From positions 417,250-481,249 of the forward strand of contig JALQBC010000034.1 in assembly GCA_023375675.1 (NCBI GenBank): 64,000 nt of DNA. The letters are read 5' to 3'. Of this stretch, positions 10,637 to 22,489 are shown piece by piece. Within the stretch, counting starts at the first letter, position 1, and every line of letters starts with the position of its first letter. The notes below the pieces were generated by a model, which worked only from the letters and a program-made list of their open reading frames with translations, was not told where the DNA came from and searched no databases. Source of the stretch: Cytospora piceicola (Eukaryota > Ascomycota > Sordariomycetes > Diaporthales > Cytosporaceae). Both the position numbers and the translations under genes were made by a program.

Positions 10637-13376
10637 TGCGCCGTGGGTGTTTCGCAACAGTGTTTCGGCAGGACGAGGGGAGCTCGAGGGGGGCTCGAGG
10701 GGGCGGTTTGACAAAGTCTCGATGTAGAGAAGATGTGAGAGTGGTTGGTGGAGAACACACGGATATGGGCCCGTCCGAAGTTGATTTCGCTGGGGCGATC
10801 ACTACTGTTGCTGCCGCTGTCGCATTGGTACGGAACGGTAGGTGGGTGGTCGGTATATGGGGGGATATGTACTATAGATAGAATCCTACCACCAACTGGT
10901 ATGTGGCTGGACGAAGCAGAAGGAGAAGGGGACAGGTCGGTTATCAGTAGCGATACTGGCTGACCCCTACGAAGAGATAGAGGGGTTAGTCAAGCGATCG
11001 ATCGATCAATCAACAGTCCATCGAAGGAATTGGCTGATTTTGGGAATGTGGATGAGAAAGGGTCGGTTGGTGGTTATATTTGAGTCGCGATGTGATGGGT
11101 TACGATGCGATGCGAACGGGAAAGGAAGGGAAAAGGAAAACGCTCGGCCCAGGCAATGTCAATGAATGAGTGAGCGAGGTTACTGGGGCTATCAGGCACT
11201 GCTAGAGGCTACTAGGGAAGGCCCAGGTGGTCTCTAGTGCTACCTAGGTATGCATGTATGGCGCGGTCTACCTAGGCACCTACTGTAGGTAAGCAGGTAG
11301 CAATGTGCAGGGTACATACGCCCTATCGGTTGGTACCGGTGAGACGGATTTGCGGACTCGTCCAGGTCGACCGACCGACATCCGAAGTTCGAGTCGGGCT
11401 TACGTGTTTTGCGCCCAGCTGGGATTCTGATTTCTGAATAATTACGCGTCAGATTACTTCCAAATGGTCCTGACTGGACAATCACTAACATCAAGAGTAC
11501 GTATGTAGTGTACATGTCCCGTATCCTAGCTGTGTCCGCTTCTTCTACTCCATATTTTAATTACCCCCTGACAAGACTGTCCATTTCTTTCCAAGAGGTC
11601 ATCACGACAAGGGAGAGTACTGAGTAATAGTAATAATATTTTTTGAATCCCACCTGCTTATAAACCGCGTGTCTGCTCCCTGCCAAGCCAGTCAGTCTGA
11701 TTCCAGACGTGGCTACAGGCCAAGTAGGCCACCTACAGAAGTATTGGTCTCTGGACTCTTGGTAGTTACTTACTTAAGTAAGTAATCTTTCTTGATCATG
11801 GTCCGTAAGGCTGTATGTGTATTCTGTGCTAGTACTTCTTGGCTTGGATCCGCATCCGTACTACCCTAGGTACTGTACTGTAGGTACCCAGTAGTCTCTC
11901 CGGTAAGGCTGGTGGCTGGCTGACTCATCAGCTGTGGCACATGCTCCCTCTCATTCTCTCTCATATACATCCAAAGTATCGTACTCAACCTACCAATCAG
12001 CCTACACAGACTTGAACATATGTCCCATGTCCTTGATGGAGGGTCTTACCTCTGCACCAACGTACTATCACAGTACACAGGTTCCCAGGCGTGGAGCCTC
12101 CCCGATCGACACCTATCTTGAGTAGAGACAACCACTTAGAAGATCTATGAGCTTTTCATACATATACATATGTGCTGCCGGCCTGTTCCCCTGATCGAGA
12201 AGGAGAGACTAGGCTCTGGTTCATGGCCGCTTTTTGGTATAGACCAACTATGTAAACGTCCAAAATATCATCGGAGTTTCCATGATTCCATAGCTCCAGG
12301 ATGACCAGGCCAAAAGGAGCCCTGATATCTTCCAGATGTCTCGGCCGTGTGCATATGATCATCAACTCCAGAAGATGGTTCGTGAGTCCGGCGTCATATA
12401 CTTTTATATCCTCAATTCAATTTAAGTATAACGTGAATACATATATGTGTATGTCGCCAGCCCTTCTTTACCACTGACGATTGAGGACGTGACCACGTTC
12501 AGAATCCGTGACATATTCCACACGAGAAGGGATTCAGTGTTAATATGTTAATAAGTAATATTGTATAGTGTGCCAAAACTGTGATACCGTCCTTGGTGGT
12601 ATCAATGATGGTCTGGCCTATAGATGCGGAATGCCACCCTCCTCAATCCAATCCCGAAGCTGCCAAGACTCCCTGCAACCGACTTTAATCATATGCACGG
12701 TCATGGGTGGAGTTGCGCTGGAGGGCCTCGCCCCGGTTTCCACCAGTCCGGTGCAAGCCTCCCCCGGTATTTGACGTTTCGAGAAAACAAGCATCGTTTC
12801 CGATTGCATGCATCTCCCGGGGGCCTCTCCTTCCCGCCGCTCGGAAATTCGACAGGATGAACGCTTTGGAGTGAGGCCCTTGGAGGGGCTTGGGAGCCGC
12901 TTCAACCGCCGGCTCTGTCCAGAGCCGTTATACTCTTCAAGCTCCAAGGCTCACTCCGTGCGGCGCCTGCTCAGACACATCGGACATCATGGTCGTATTC
13001 CCTGTCAGAAACATGTTTCCGCTAATATGCTCCGAGGGGTAGTAGTCTCCGTGGTGCACGTCGAAATACGCGAGGGTATTCCCACGTTTCGAGTGAGTAC
13101 AATGGGCCAGGACGCAGGAGGCAATCAACGTCCATGTATGTACATATATATACCATACCACGCTGGTCGACCAAAATGGCTTCACCTCTCTCCTGTTCAG
13201 CACTCGTCTCGTTGCCAGGTCACAGTCATTTGTTCTCTTCCAAGCCCTTACATTCTTTTAACTGTTTTTGTCATCTTCATTGAGTGAAGCTGGGACAATC
13301 GCATTCGTTTCTTCAACCCACCATTCCCTATATCCACTTCGAGATTGATCACTTTTCCACAGGGATATTCTCCAAG
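10637..13376. other. Long intergenic stretch between YTP1 and AA9
   Basis: About 2.7 kb without a supportable gene. The first 500 bp are the YTP1 promoter and leader. Around 11,240-11,300 and 11,860-11,900 there are clustered TACCTAGG/GTAGGTA palindromes, including an exact TACCTAGGTA at 11241. From 12,100 to 12,570 it is AT-richer. A TATA-like TACATATATATACC at about 13,140-13,155 lies some 220 bp before the AA9 start. Short open frames at 12,570-12,950 lack domains and plausible codon use. Confidence 0.55.
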
Positions 13377-14458
13377 ATGCCTTCTCTGACCACCAGCATC
13401 GCCCTCGCCGGCGCCACTCTCGCCACCAAGGCTGCTGCCCACGGCCTCGTCCAGGGCTTCGCCACCGATGGTGTCTACCAACAGGGTTACATCCTCGACT
13501 ACTACTATGACAAGATCAACAGTGGCAGCTACCCTGACATCGCCGGTTGGTACGAGGAGTCCACCGATAACGGGTACATTTCACCCACCGCGTACACTAC
13601 CGGCGATATCATCTGCAACAAGAACGCTGAGAACGCCAACGCGACTGCTTCCGTCACTGCCGGCGGCACTGTCGACTTCTGTATGTCGCCAACCTTTCCT
13701 TCCTTCCTCCATGTTTCAATCAAATTTGTTTCTGAGGCCAAGATGACTGACTCCATATGCCAGACTGGACCAGCTGGCCGAGCTCCCACATCGGCCCTGT
13801 CCTCACCTACGTGGCCAACTGTGGCACCGGCGATGACGCCTGCACGACTGTCGACAAGACCACGCTCGAGTGGGTCAAGATCGATGAGGCCGGCATCGAC
13901 TTGGACACCCAGACCTGGGCAACCACTGACCTGATCAACAACAACAACACCTGGTCCGTGACCGTCCCCTCGACGCTGGCCTCCGGTAGCTACGTCTTCC
14001 GCCACGAGATCATCGCCATGCACGGAGCCGAGTCCGAGGATGGCGCGCAGAACTACCCATTCTGCATCAACATCGCCATCACCGGTGGTGGCTCTGACAG
14101 CCCCGAGGGTACCCTTGGCACCGCGCTGTACACACCTACTGACGCTGGTATCATGTTCAACCCCTACACCACCCTGACTAGCTACGACATCCCTGGCCCT
14201 GAGCTGTACACTGGTGGCTCCGACTCTACCGGTGCCTCGAACAGCACTGGCTCCGCGACAGGATCCTCTGCTTCTGCCACTGCCACCGGCTCCGGGACTT
14301 CCACTGGATCTTCCACGGGTGCAAGCGCGAGCGCGGCTGCCACTAGCAGCTCTGCTTCCACTGGCTCTTACAGCACCGGCTCTGATGATGGGAGCTCGTG
14401 CACCAAGTCGAGGAAGGCTCGCCGCCACGCTCGCGAGGTCAGGGGCATCCGCAACTAA
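13377..14458 (+). CDS. AA9 lytic polysaccharide monooxygenase (formerly GH61)
   Basis: Secreted copper enzyme that oxidatively cleaves cellulose or related beta-glucans. Exons 13377-13680 and 13764-14458 (83-bp intron, GTATGT donor, TGCCAG acceptor) encode 332 residues. The signal peptide is residues 1-21, with cleavage before His22 ([10 protein letters not shown]), the N-terminal copper-brace histidine of the mature enzyme. The second copper histidine is in EIIAMHGAE, and the axial Tyr is in GAQNYPFC. After the catalytic domain (to about residue 245) comes a Ser/Thr/Gly/Ala-rich tail, then a basic end ([16 protein letters not shown]). There is no CBM1 and no clear GPI signal. The + start at 13377 is the first ATG with a signal peptide. 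Substrate and regioselectivity cannot be read from the sequence. Confidence 0.93.
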
Positions 14459-15594
14459 GCGGGCAGGTGGAGAAGCGTGCAATGCGTATAAGATGGTATT
14501 GTGACGGGGGATTCTGGAGGTCCTCGAAGAACCTTGCTTCACTGCAGTGTTAAAGTGTATATATGTTTGACAAACAATGGTGTGGCCTTGCCCTCGGCGT
14601 TGCGCCAACTTCTTGTCTATAGTCCACGGTCACCTGGAATGCATGCAGATTTGAACCCAAATGACGGCGTCTTCGATACGTGTGTGCATAAGTGACCAGT
14701 CATGCAAGAGGCTGTAGGGGAAATTTTCGAAGTTGAGAAGCAAGCCGGCCGTTGACTCTCAGTGCTGATTCCCTGAGCTCATGGTGACTTTGACTGTGAT
14801 GAGTATGCATGTAGGGATGTAGGACTGTATGGCATAAATAAGAGATGTGTAAAGATGCTTCGGAGGAAGCAAGTATGCCTTCATGCCGAGAACGAATGGT
14901 TTCCCATACTTAGCTCGGTCGGTTGTAGATGCGCACAACGCGGAACAGTGCAACGGGCATAGGACTTTTGGCGAGACAACAACATCCAGCCGTAGCACTG
15001 TCGCATCAGGGTGTCACCTGTACGAGTACCAAGTCACGGTGCAACGGGCTGCTGTGGATTTGCACAGGTGTTTCTCTTTGACTAGGGAGTGCTCCGCCTG
15101 GTGTGTCAAGTGTGTGGGTGGTTTCTGAAACCGATGGGAGGAGATCTTGATGGAGCTGCGGCGCTAAAGTGTTGGTGATATTTCGAGATGAGGATGAGCG
15201 ATCTGGAGAAGAAAGGGGGCGCAGAGAGTCCAGCGTGTGATACAGAGTCGGCTTCCCCGACGGATCTGCGGGCGATCCGTCCTTTTCGGCACCGGACGTC
15301 ACTGCGGTCACTGCGGTGCATAGTCCGCTGTCTCGGTTCCAGCTTTGCCTGAAGCCTGACAGGGAGTCACCGGGCGCCCGGGGGGGAGGGGGTGGGCTCT
15401 GACGGTCACGGGGTGGGCAGAATTACTGACAGCCGACACGAGTGGCCGGGGACTGCAGGTGTCCCTCTCGGTGGTCAGACTCAGCCTTGCCGGTCCTGCC
15501 TGTCAGATGACACTGGGTAGAAGAGTCATCGATGCCAAGAATGGCGGGGAAAGAGACAGTGTTGGTAGGCTGGTGGATGGAGGACAGCGAGGGT

Positions 15595-15600
15595 ATAAGA
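15595..15600 (+). promoter_or_regulatory. TATA-like element before a candidate small ORF
   Basis: TATAAG about 120 bp before the ATG at 15718. It is followed by an ACAAGCACAACG-type stretch resembling a fungal leader. A weak signal by itself. Confidence 0.25.
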
Positions 15601-15717
15601 GAGTGCAACGGGCCCATGGCTGTTCCTCATCCAGTCGGTGGTGGGAATGCCGGATAATGCCAGAAATCATCAACAAGCACAACGACTCGTACAAGAAGAC
15701 AACGAAAAGCCGAGAAA

Positions 15718-15993
15718 ATGACCAACCCAGCGAAGACGCTTTGGTTGGAGACGTATCAGCTGTGGGACGAAGTCCTCCATCAGGTCGGAAAAGCGTACTA
15801 CAAAGCAAAACCCCCAAAAAGGTCGCGCTCAAGGTCGAAACCAAGATCAAGGCCAAGGCCAAGGTCAAGGTCAAGACCAAGATCGGACCGGACGAGCTTG
15901 AAGGGATACGTTGAGGATCATGAAGCTCGCAATATGCAGCTTGTTCGTCAGAGTTCGTATTCAGCGGGTGCCATTGTTCGGGCGGGCCCATGA
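15718..15993 (+). CDS. Candidate small Arg/Ser-rich protein
   Basis: Open frame of 91 residues, not recognised. It starts MTNPAKTLWLETYQLWDEVL, has an amphipathic first half, then Lys-Pro/Arg-Ser/Arg-Pro dipeptides (residues about 30-60) that come from an imperfect hexamer repeat in the DNA, then a neutral tail. Favourable points are an AAAATGACC start context, a TATAAG 120 bp upstream and an A/C-rich leader. Against it: the low-complexity core could be a repeat artefact, and the overlapping frame 15459-15914 is also open. No intron was seen. Confidence 0.25.
   Translation: MTNPAKTLWLETYQLWDEVLHQVGKAYYKAKPPKRSRSRSKPRSRPRPRSRSRPRSDRTSLKGYVEDHEARNMQLVRQSSYSAGAIVRAGP
15826..15890. repeat. Imperfect hexamer (AAGGTC/AAGGCC) repeat
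   Basis: About ten degenerate six-base units. They underlie the Arg/Ser-Arg/Pro segment of the candidate small ORF. Confidence 0.7.
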
Positions 15994-16157
15994 GTGAAAA
16001 GGCCCGATACGAGACAGTCTTGTCTGAGGAGGCCGTTTGAGGATGTCGGACGGACTGAGCATTGAACACCAACCAGTTGCACATCAATTTCAGTGTTGTA
16101 GCAGGCTGGAGCTGATCAGAGATGAAATGGCGAGGGAGATCATCATTAAGATCATCG

Positions 16158-16236
16158 CCGACGAGGACGACGACGACGACAACAACAACAACAACAACAC
16201 AACCACCGCCGCCATCGCCATCGCCATCGCCACCAC
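16158..16236. repeat. Trinucleotide repeat tract (GAC, AAC, GCCATC)
   Basis: Consecutive runs of GAC, then AAC, then CCGCCG and (CATCGC)n. Intergenic simple sequence. Confidence 0.85.
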
Positions 16237-17131
16237 TCGGTGTCACCTACACAGCAAGTCGCGATAGCGTCGGCAGTTGCCAGTTTGGAGATATTATCAT
16301 TAGATACTCGTGGTACCTAAAGAGTTGTTCCAGACGGCTGTCTCGATGGGCTGTGGCGTGGATGGACAGGAGGTGGGTTCGCCCCGGGGCCCGCCTCAGT
16401 CATATGTACAAAGTTGCTTGATCCCTCCCCCTTTGCCCATTCAGAAATTCCAGAATGGCGAGGATGCCGCAGAGCTGGGATGTCTCATTGGTGTGGGTGG
16501 GTAAGTGGGTGCCGTGCAGCCGTGAGATCCGGTCAATCGGCAAAACCTCATCGAAGTGGGCGGGTATCAATCAATTCGTCAGGGTCCAAGACTGAGAGAC
16601 AGATTTGAAGAAGCCAAATTGTTATTTTTCTTTGGAGATTTATCAGATTGCGAGGGTTCTTTCCTGAAAGGCATTTATTCATTCGTACCCTTCTCCATCT
16701 CCAAATTGAGGTTCGGGAGATCGGCATGGGACCTGGTGGATTGTTTGCTGTCCGTTCTGGGCTTGCGGTACGGGAGGGTTTGATGGGCAGATGGGTTTGA
16801 TGAGGTGTTGATGGCGTGTCCGGACCATGTTGATATTATTTGCCTTGAGTTGCTGAAAGGACGGGTCGATTGGGTAGTAACATTTTCCAAGGTTTTCCAA
16901 GGTTTTCAAGGTTTCCAGGGTTTGTTGGAAGGTTCAAGGAATAGCGATGGGTGAGTTTTTGATGAAGATGGTCTGGGATTGATGGACTGATGATGTGTAC
17001 TCTGTACTTTGATGGTGGGCTTAGACTTTATGTAAATGGATTGTACACAGTACTATGCATTGCACAAGGGCCCCTGTGCTTCTGGAGAAATCCCAATCAA
17101 TCAAATCTGAACCTACCAGCCTACCTGGGCA

Positions 17132-17187
17132 GGCTGTCTGGCTGTCTGGCTGGCTGTCTGGCTGTCTGGCTGGCTGTCTGGCTGTCA
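17132..17187. repeat. GGCTGTCT minisatellite
   Basis: About 56 bp of alternating GGCTGTCT and GGCTGTCTGGCT units in tandem, intergenic. Confidence 0.85.
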
Positions 17188-18117
17188 GGGTTAGATGGCA
17201 TTCAATCAGGCAGGTGGGCCCATAGGGAAATTCGGTTTGCAACATCAACATCTTGGCTGCTTGGATATTCTGCAGTCATTATCCAATGCAGTTTATACTG
17301 TGTTGACTGTGAAGAGTCTCTGGCGCTTCCAAGGTTTGGCCATCTCCAGTTTTCTGAGCAGCGCTATGTCGTGCTTGTAGGCAGGTAGGTACCCCAGCCT
17401 TCTGTAGCCCAGTCAGTTAGCCCAGTCACAATTCAGTGTTGGGACACCCAGTGAGCCAGTGAGCCAGCAGGCCAATAACAACCCTGACACCCTGAACACC
17501 CCTGAACACCCTAAGGCCTGTCAGGAGACTGGAGACCCAAAAAGTGCACTGCCCCAGAGTGGCAGATTAAGAAGCCACGCCCCTGAGCATCAGATCCAAA
17601 AGAAGTCAGACCCACCTCGGCGCTACGTGACAAGACCCTGTTAGTCTAGATTCTGCACTGTACCGATATACGGATATACTGTATGCACCTGAGCATAAGT
17701 GCCCAGATGGGCACAACGTCCCGAGAGATTACACAGTCGATTGTTAGACAAGACTGTCAGATCGACATTGTACATCTGTACCCAGGTACCACAGTATGTG
17801 AATAGCACCCCTCGTATTGCAACCCCCCCCTACCCACCCCTTTTTTCTCTGGATCTCATTGCCCTGCTGCCCCCACTTTAATGTCCTCCGGCTCAAACGA
17901 CAGCATTGAACAAACCACTTTCAATTCCCACGCCTCTTTTGATTTCTCTTTTTCTCTCTTCCATTTCCGTTTCCATCTCCAACCCAAAACCCCCTTCTGC
18001 AATTGATCAAGGCCCTTTCTTGCCTCTTTCAATAACCATTCTTGTTTGATTTTGATCATTCACCACTCTCGTTGAACTCGGCAGCTACAATCCAGACCTG
18101 GATCCATTCTGCTGAAG

Positions 18118-18670
18118 GTACGTTTCAAACACATGTGTGTATGGTGTCGTGCGTGAGTCGTGTGTTGTGGTGGTTATCTTGGGTGTCTGGTTGTCTGGTT
18201 GTCTGGTTGTCTCTGTGTGTCTGTGTTCGGTGTCTTGTGTCTGTTCCGAGGTCGACTCAAACGTTCAAGTTCCAACTTTGGCACGGCAACATCAACGTTC
18301 CAACGTCCAACGTGTTCAACGTCATCAGCCGCGAGTCCAGAGTCCACAAAGGTCTTCGCTACTTGTCACCCAGCCAATGCCTTTTCTACAGTGGAACCAG
18401 GATCAAACAACACAAACCGGTTCATGATCCAGCAACTCCATACTTGGGTCCCCTTTTAACCGAACGGAACTGCCCATCTCAGCACACGAACCTTCCAGAC
18501 AACCCAACTAAGAACAACACCAACTACTCTTCAGGCATAATAACTTTCACCGTGGCTAATCGATTCTCTACTTTAGACCTCTTTTATTTTTAATACACTC
18601 CCGTCACTCTCTCAACACCCACAACCATTACGACCATTTTCTGAAAGGCCCATTTCCACATCCATAACAG
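18118..18670 (+). other. Putative 5' UTR intron of the GH72 gene
   Basis: A GAAG|GTACGT donor at 18118 and a CATAACAG acceptor ending at 18670, seven bases before the ATG, could bound a 553-bp leader intron. It would explain the long pyrimidine-rich leader at 17,830-18,117. Within it, GTCTGGTT repeats occur near 18,183-18,215. No transcript evidence. Confidence 0.4.
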
Positions 18671-18677
18671 ATACGCA

Positions 18678-20370
18678 ATGTATTCGGCCAAGCAACTCGC
18701 TCTGGCCGCCGTTGTGGCCTCTGCCGCAACCGTCGCCGCTGATGTCGAGCCCGTCATCATGAAGGGTCAGCACTTCTTCTACAAGAACGGTACCCAGTTC
18801 TACATCAAGGGTATCGCCTACCAGCAGGATACCAGCTCCTCCGAGGCTGCCAAGCGGGACACTGGCCTGGACTACATCGACCCTCTGTCCGATGAGACCC
18901 TCTGCAAGCGTGATGTCCCCATCCTGGCTGCCGCTGGCACAAACACCATCCGGACCTACGCCATCGACCCCACCGCCGACCACGACGCCTGCATGCAGCT
19001 GCTCGCCGATGCTGGCATCTACGTCATCTCTGACCTGTCGTCCCCCGATGAGGCCATTGACCGTTCCGACCCCGAGTGGAACGTCGCCCTGTACGAGCGT
19101 TACACCTCGGTTGTTGACGCCCTGGGCAAGTACGACAACGTTATCGGCTTCTTCGCCGGAAACGAGGTCACCAACAATGCCAGCAACACCGATGCCTCCG
19201 CTTTCGTCAAGGCTGCCGTTCGTGACATGAAGTCCTACATCAACTCCACCCTCGACCGTTGGGTCGGTGTCGGTTACGCTGCCAACGACGACAGCACCAT
19301 CCGCAACAACATGGCCGAGTACTTCAACTGCGGTGAGCAGGAGAGCGCCATCGACTTCTGGGGATACAACATCTACGAGTGGTGCGGTCAGAGCAGCTTC
19401 AAGTCTTCTGGTTACTCGTCCGTCGTCGACTTCTTCAGCAACTACTCCATCCCTGTCTTCTTCGCCGAGTACGGTTGCAACAACGATGGCGCCGCCGAGC
19501 GTATCTTCCAGGAGACCACCGAGCTGTACACCGCTGAGATGACCGAGGTCATTGCTGGTGGTATCGTCTACATGTACTTCCAGGAGGCCAACGACTATGG
19601 TAAGTTCCCCTCCGCAACCAAACCGAGTTTGTCTTGTTCCACAACGCTGACGGAATTGTAACTCTCCAGGTCTGGTCAGCGCTATCAACTCCAAGAGCGT
19701 CTCTACCCTCAAGGACTACACCTCCCTGAGCTCCCGTGTCAACGCTGCCTCCCCCACCTCCACCGAGATGGCCGCTTACACGCCCAGCAACTCTGCTGCT
19801 GCTTGCCCCGCTGTCGGTAAATCTTGGCAGGCCGCCCCCGAGCTGCCCCCCACGCCCGACTCCGACCTGTGCGACTGCATGTTCAAGTCCCTCAGCTGCG
19901 TTCCTTCCTCCAGCCTGGACTCCTCTGACTACGGCGACATCTTCGGTACCGTCTGTGGTCTTGACGACTCGCTGTGCGCTGGCATCGAGACCAACGCCAC
20001 CACTGGTGTCTACGGTGCCTACTCCATGTGCCCCTCCAAGCAGCAGCTGGGCTACATTCTCGACCAGTACTACAAGGCCCAGAACTCTGCCTCAACCGCC
20101 TGCGACTTCGACGGCTCTGCCACCACCCAGGACGCCAGCAACGACTCCAGCTGCAAGAGCAAGATCGCCAGCGCCAGCTCTGCCAACGCTGTTGCCGCCA
20201 CTGCCACGGGTGCTTCCACCGCTAAGGCTTCTTCTGCCAGCGGCACTGCTTCCAGCAGCTCTCTGGCCACTCCCATGTCCATGAAGTCTCTTTTCAGCAT
20301 TGGTGACATGGCCATTGGCCTGTACGTTGCCGTGGCCATGGCCGCCGGTGGTGCCATGGTTGCTCTGTAA
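18678..20370 (+). CDS. GH72 1,3-beta-glucanosyltransferase (Gas/Gel type) with X8/CBM43, GPI-anchored
   Basis: Cell-surface transglycosidase that elongates and branches wall beta-1,3-glucan. Exons 18678-19599 and 19670-20370 (70-bp intron, GTAAGT donor) give 540 residues. The signal peptide is about 1-21. The GH72 domain has the acid/base Glu163 in FFAGNEVTN and the nucleophile Glu264 in FFAEYGCN. After a linker, the Cys-rich X8 (CBM43) module spans about 370-465 (CDCMFKSLSC ... ACDF). A Ser/Ala-rich stretch precedes a C-terminal hydrophobic tail (GLYVAVAMAAGGAMVAL), as expected for GPI attachment. X8 presence places it with the Gas1/Gel4 subgroup rather than Gel1. Strong C-ending codon bias suggests high expression. 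Confidence 0.95.
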
Positions 20371-21349
20371 AACAGGAAGACGACAAGCTCTAGCCAACAG
20401 GGAAGTCGGAAGCAGGAGAGGAGAAGAGGTGCGAGGTGCTGCATGGGGGCGTTGCGATGATATCCGACACCGCCGCACGTGTCGTGTTCTGCTGTTGGCG
20501 GTGTCAAAATAGTGGCATTTTATTATGTAGGATATAGACGTTTGGCCTTCGCGGAATTGATCGTTATCGTTATTCCAGAGAAGGAGCACCGGGTTGGACA
20601 TGTCTCGCCATGTATCATGTGCACGGCGTTCTGAACTTTCCTCTTCATGAGCCTTTTTGATTTCTTGATGCTTTTGCGGTGGGAATGATGTTGTGTGTGA
20701 ATATAGACGAGTGGTTCGTTTTGACGGATGACCACATCTGCTTAGGTACCACAGTAGAGCATCCTTAATGCACTGGTTCTGCACACTCTCGGCCGTGAGG
20801 GTCGAACGGATATCACTAAAGTGCTTGCGTGCGTATGAAATCTCCCGTTCACATGGAGCCGGGCTGCTATGCTTGATATACTGTGTATAGCTGTGGACTG
20901 TGTCTTGCACGATGAGGCCTGGATCTTGTCCATTTCGGAGCGTGTATATATGGGTGTCAATGAGAATGAGCAGCTGCAAGGGGTGGGTTGGCTAGAGGTC
21001 AGTTGGGGGGCGGTGGCCTTTGGAATCTTGTAAGTACTCGGTACCTAGGTACTTACCTAAGTAATAATATCCTTGGAACCTTGGAAGTGATGGCGGATAC
21101 TGCATGTACCTAGGTACTTGTATATTTTTTGTCCCTTTCCCAAAACACGCGGAAGCTGCTCTCCACGGTCAATCGCGTTGGAAGCTTGGATGTTTGGGAG
21201 CTCTTACCACCTGCCACCTGCCATCTGCCATAACTACTAATCACCAAGGCTCGCTCGCCTTTCTTCGCCTCCCACTTGTTACTCAAATCACTCGACAAGT
21301 ACTACCCTGATATCAACCTACCCCGATTCAAACAAGAAGAGCATATACC
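20371..21349. other. Intergenic between GH72 and promethin-like genes
   Basis: No gene recognised. Two exact TACCTAGGTA palindromes (21042 and 21107) lie 65 bp apart, about 300-240 bp upstream of the next start codon. Confidence 0.55.
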
Positions 21350-21988
21350 ATGGCCGTCTACGACTACGTCACTGGCACAGTCGACTCGGCGCGTCGTCAG
21401 GCAAACCGCATCGTGAGCCCGGACGATCGCCAGAAGGCCTACGACAGCGTCAATGCCTTTGCCAATGACCGACCATTGCTCTTCGTAGGCTACCTCTCCT
21501 CTCCAGACCAGTGCAGCCCACCTGGGCAATTTATTCCGTTTTCCCACAGTATAGGTGTCGACGCTGACCCACATTTCGTTCGATAGTCCTTCATCGTCGC
21601 CCAGCTCCTCTTCTCCCTTGTCCCCGTCCTCCTCTTCGCCTCCTTCGTACTTGGCACCCTCACTCTCGCCCTTTTCACTGCTATCGCCTCTTCCCTCTTC
21701 TGGATCGGTGTCTTCAGTCTCGTCCTTGGCTCCACACTATTCATCACCTTCGCACTCGCCACCCTGGCGTGGATCTGGCTTGTCGGTACATACGTCACTG
21801 GCAACTTTGTGTACCGCCTGGTTGCCGGGAACGGGGAGGTCTCGGGTCAGGATATCAAGTTGCGGATGGAGGAGAAGTGGGCCAGCATCAACAAAGAGCC
21901 GGCTAGCAATGATGGGAACGGGACAAATGGCGTCAAGCAGGAAAATGGCGGTCCTGGCTTGCTTGATGAGAAACCGTCGAGTGGTTAG
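21350..21988 (+). CDS. Promethin/LDAF1-like lipid-droplet protein
   Basis: Exons 21350-21484 and 21587-21988 (102-bp intron, donor GTAGGC, branch GCTGAC, acceptor GATAG) encode 178 residues. The N-terminal 45 residues are hydrophilic (MAVYDYVTGTVDSARRQANR...). A long hydrophobic block of about 80 residues follows, consistent with two membrane hairpins (SFIVAQLLFSLVPVLLFASF; LFWIGVFSLVLGSTLFITFA), then a charged Gly/Asn-rich cytosolic tail. This layout is that of the promethin family, which with seipin organises lipid-droplet formation at the ER (human LDAF1, yeast Ldo proteins). The family call rests on architecture and the hairpin pattern, not on a catalytic motif. The intron donor is weaker than average. 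Confidence 0.65.
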
Positions 21989-22489
21989 AAATAGCCCGAG
22001 AGTGAGTCTCGTGGTTCCGGTGTTATAGGGCTTGTTCAGGCTTTGTAAGCTCTCAAGAACCGACAAACGCCGCCGTCCCTGGGCCATTCTGCTGCTGCGG
22101 AGATGGCTGCTGTGTGTGTGCGTGTGTGTAAAAGGAATGGAAGGAGGGTAAATCAAAGATTGCAACGGCAGTACTTGCGATGGTCATCACGTCCTTGAAC
22201 TTGGGTTTTGTTTGGCACTCGATCGAGATAGGTTCAAATGTTGTTGGTCTGTTTGCCGGTCTCCCGGGCGGGTCAGGTTCCAAGGTTTGGCAAATTTCGC
22301 AAAAAGGCCTTCTACACGTATTTCGGGAGGACTCCGGCTCTAGCTCTAAAGACTGGACCGAAGTCGTTGGGGACAAGTGTCCATTGCTACTTGAGGCCGT
22401 CACTGCGCGTTCTGGCATGATCCCCTAGCTCCTCTGTCCTGATGACCATCTATGGGCCATTCCAGACTCTCACGATGAGTGAATCGTCA
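21989..22489. other. Convergent 3' regions, no gene
   Basis: Downstream of the promethin-like gene (+) and of the membrane protein on the minus strand. Includes a GTGTGTGCGTGTGTG patch near 22,111-22,126. No coding signal. Confidence 0.55.

Larger units (their letters stand above)
14459..18677. other. Long intergenic region between AA9 and GH72
   Basis: About 4.2 kb. The only gene candidate is a weak basic Arg/Ser-rich ORF at 15718-15993. The region also holds several simple repeats (15826-15890, 16158-16236, 17132-17187) and, from about 17,820, a pyrimidine-rich leader for the GH72 gene with a likely 5' UTR intron. No conserved domain was recognised in other frames. Confidence 0.5.

Noticed and set aside
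12568..12947. Overlapping short frames on both strands
   Set aside because: No homology, no promoter or splice context; treated as noncoding.
13529..14608. 359-residue minus-strand frame opposite AA9
   Set aside because: Shadow frame; runs through the AA9 intron and has no family features.
18612..19712. 366-residue minus-strand frame opposite GH72
   Set aside because: Antisense to a well-defined GH72 exon; its Val/Leu/Gly-rich content mirrors C-ending codons.
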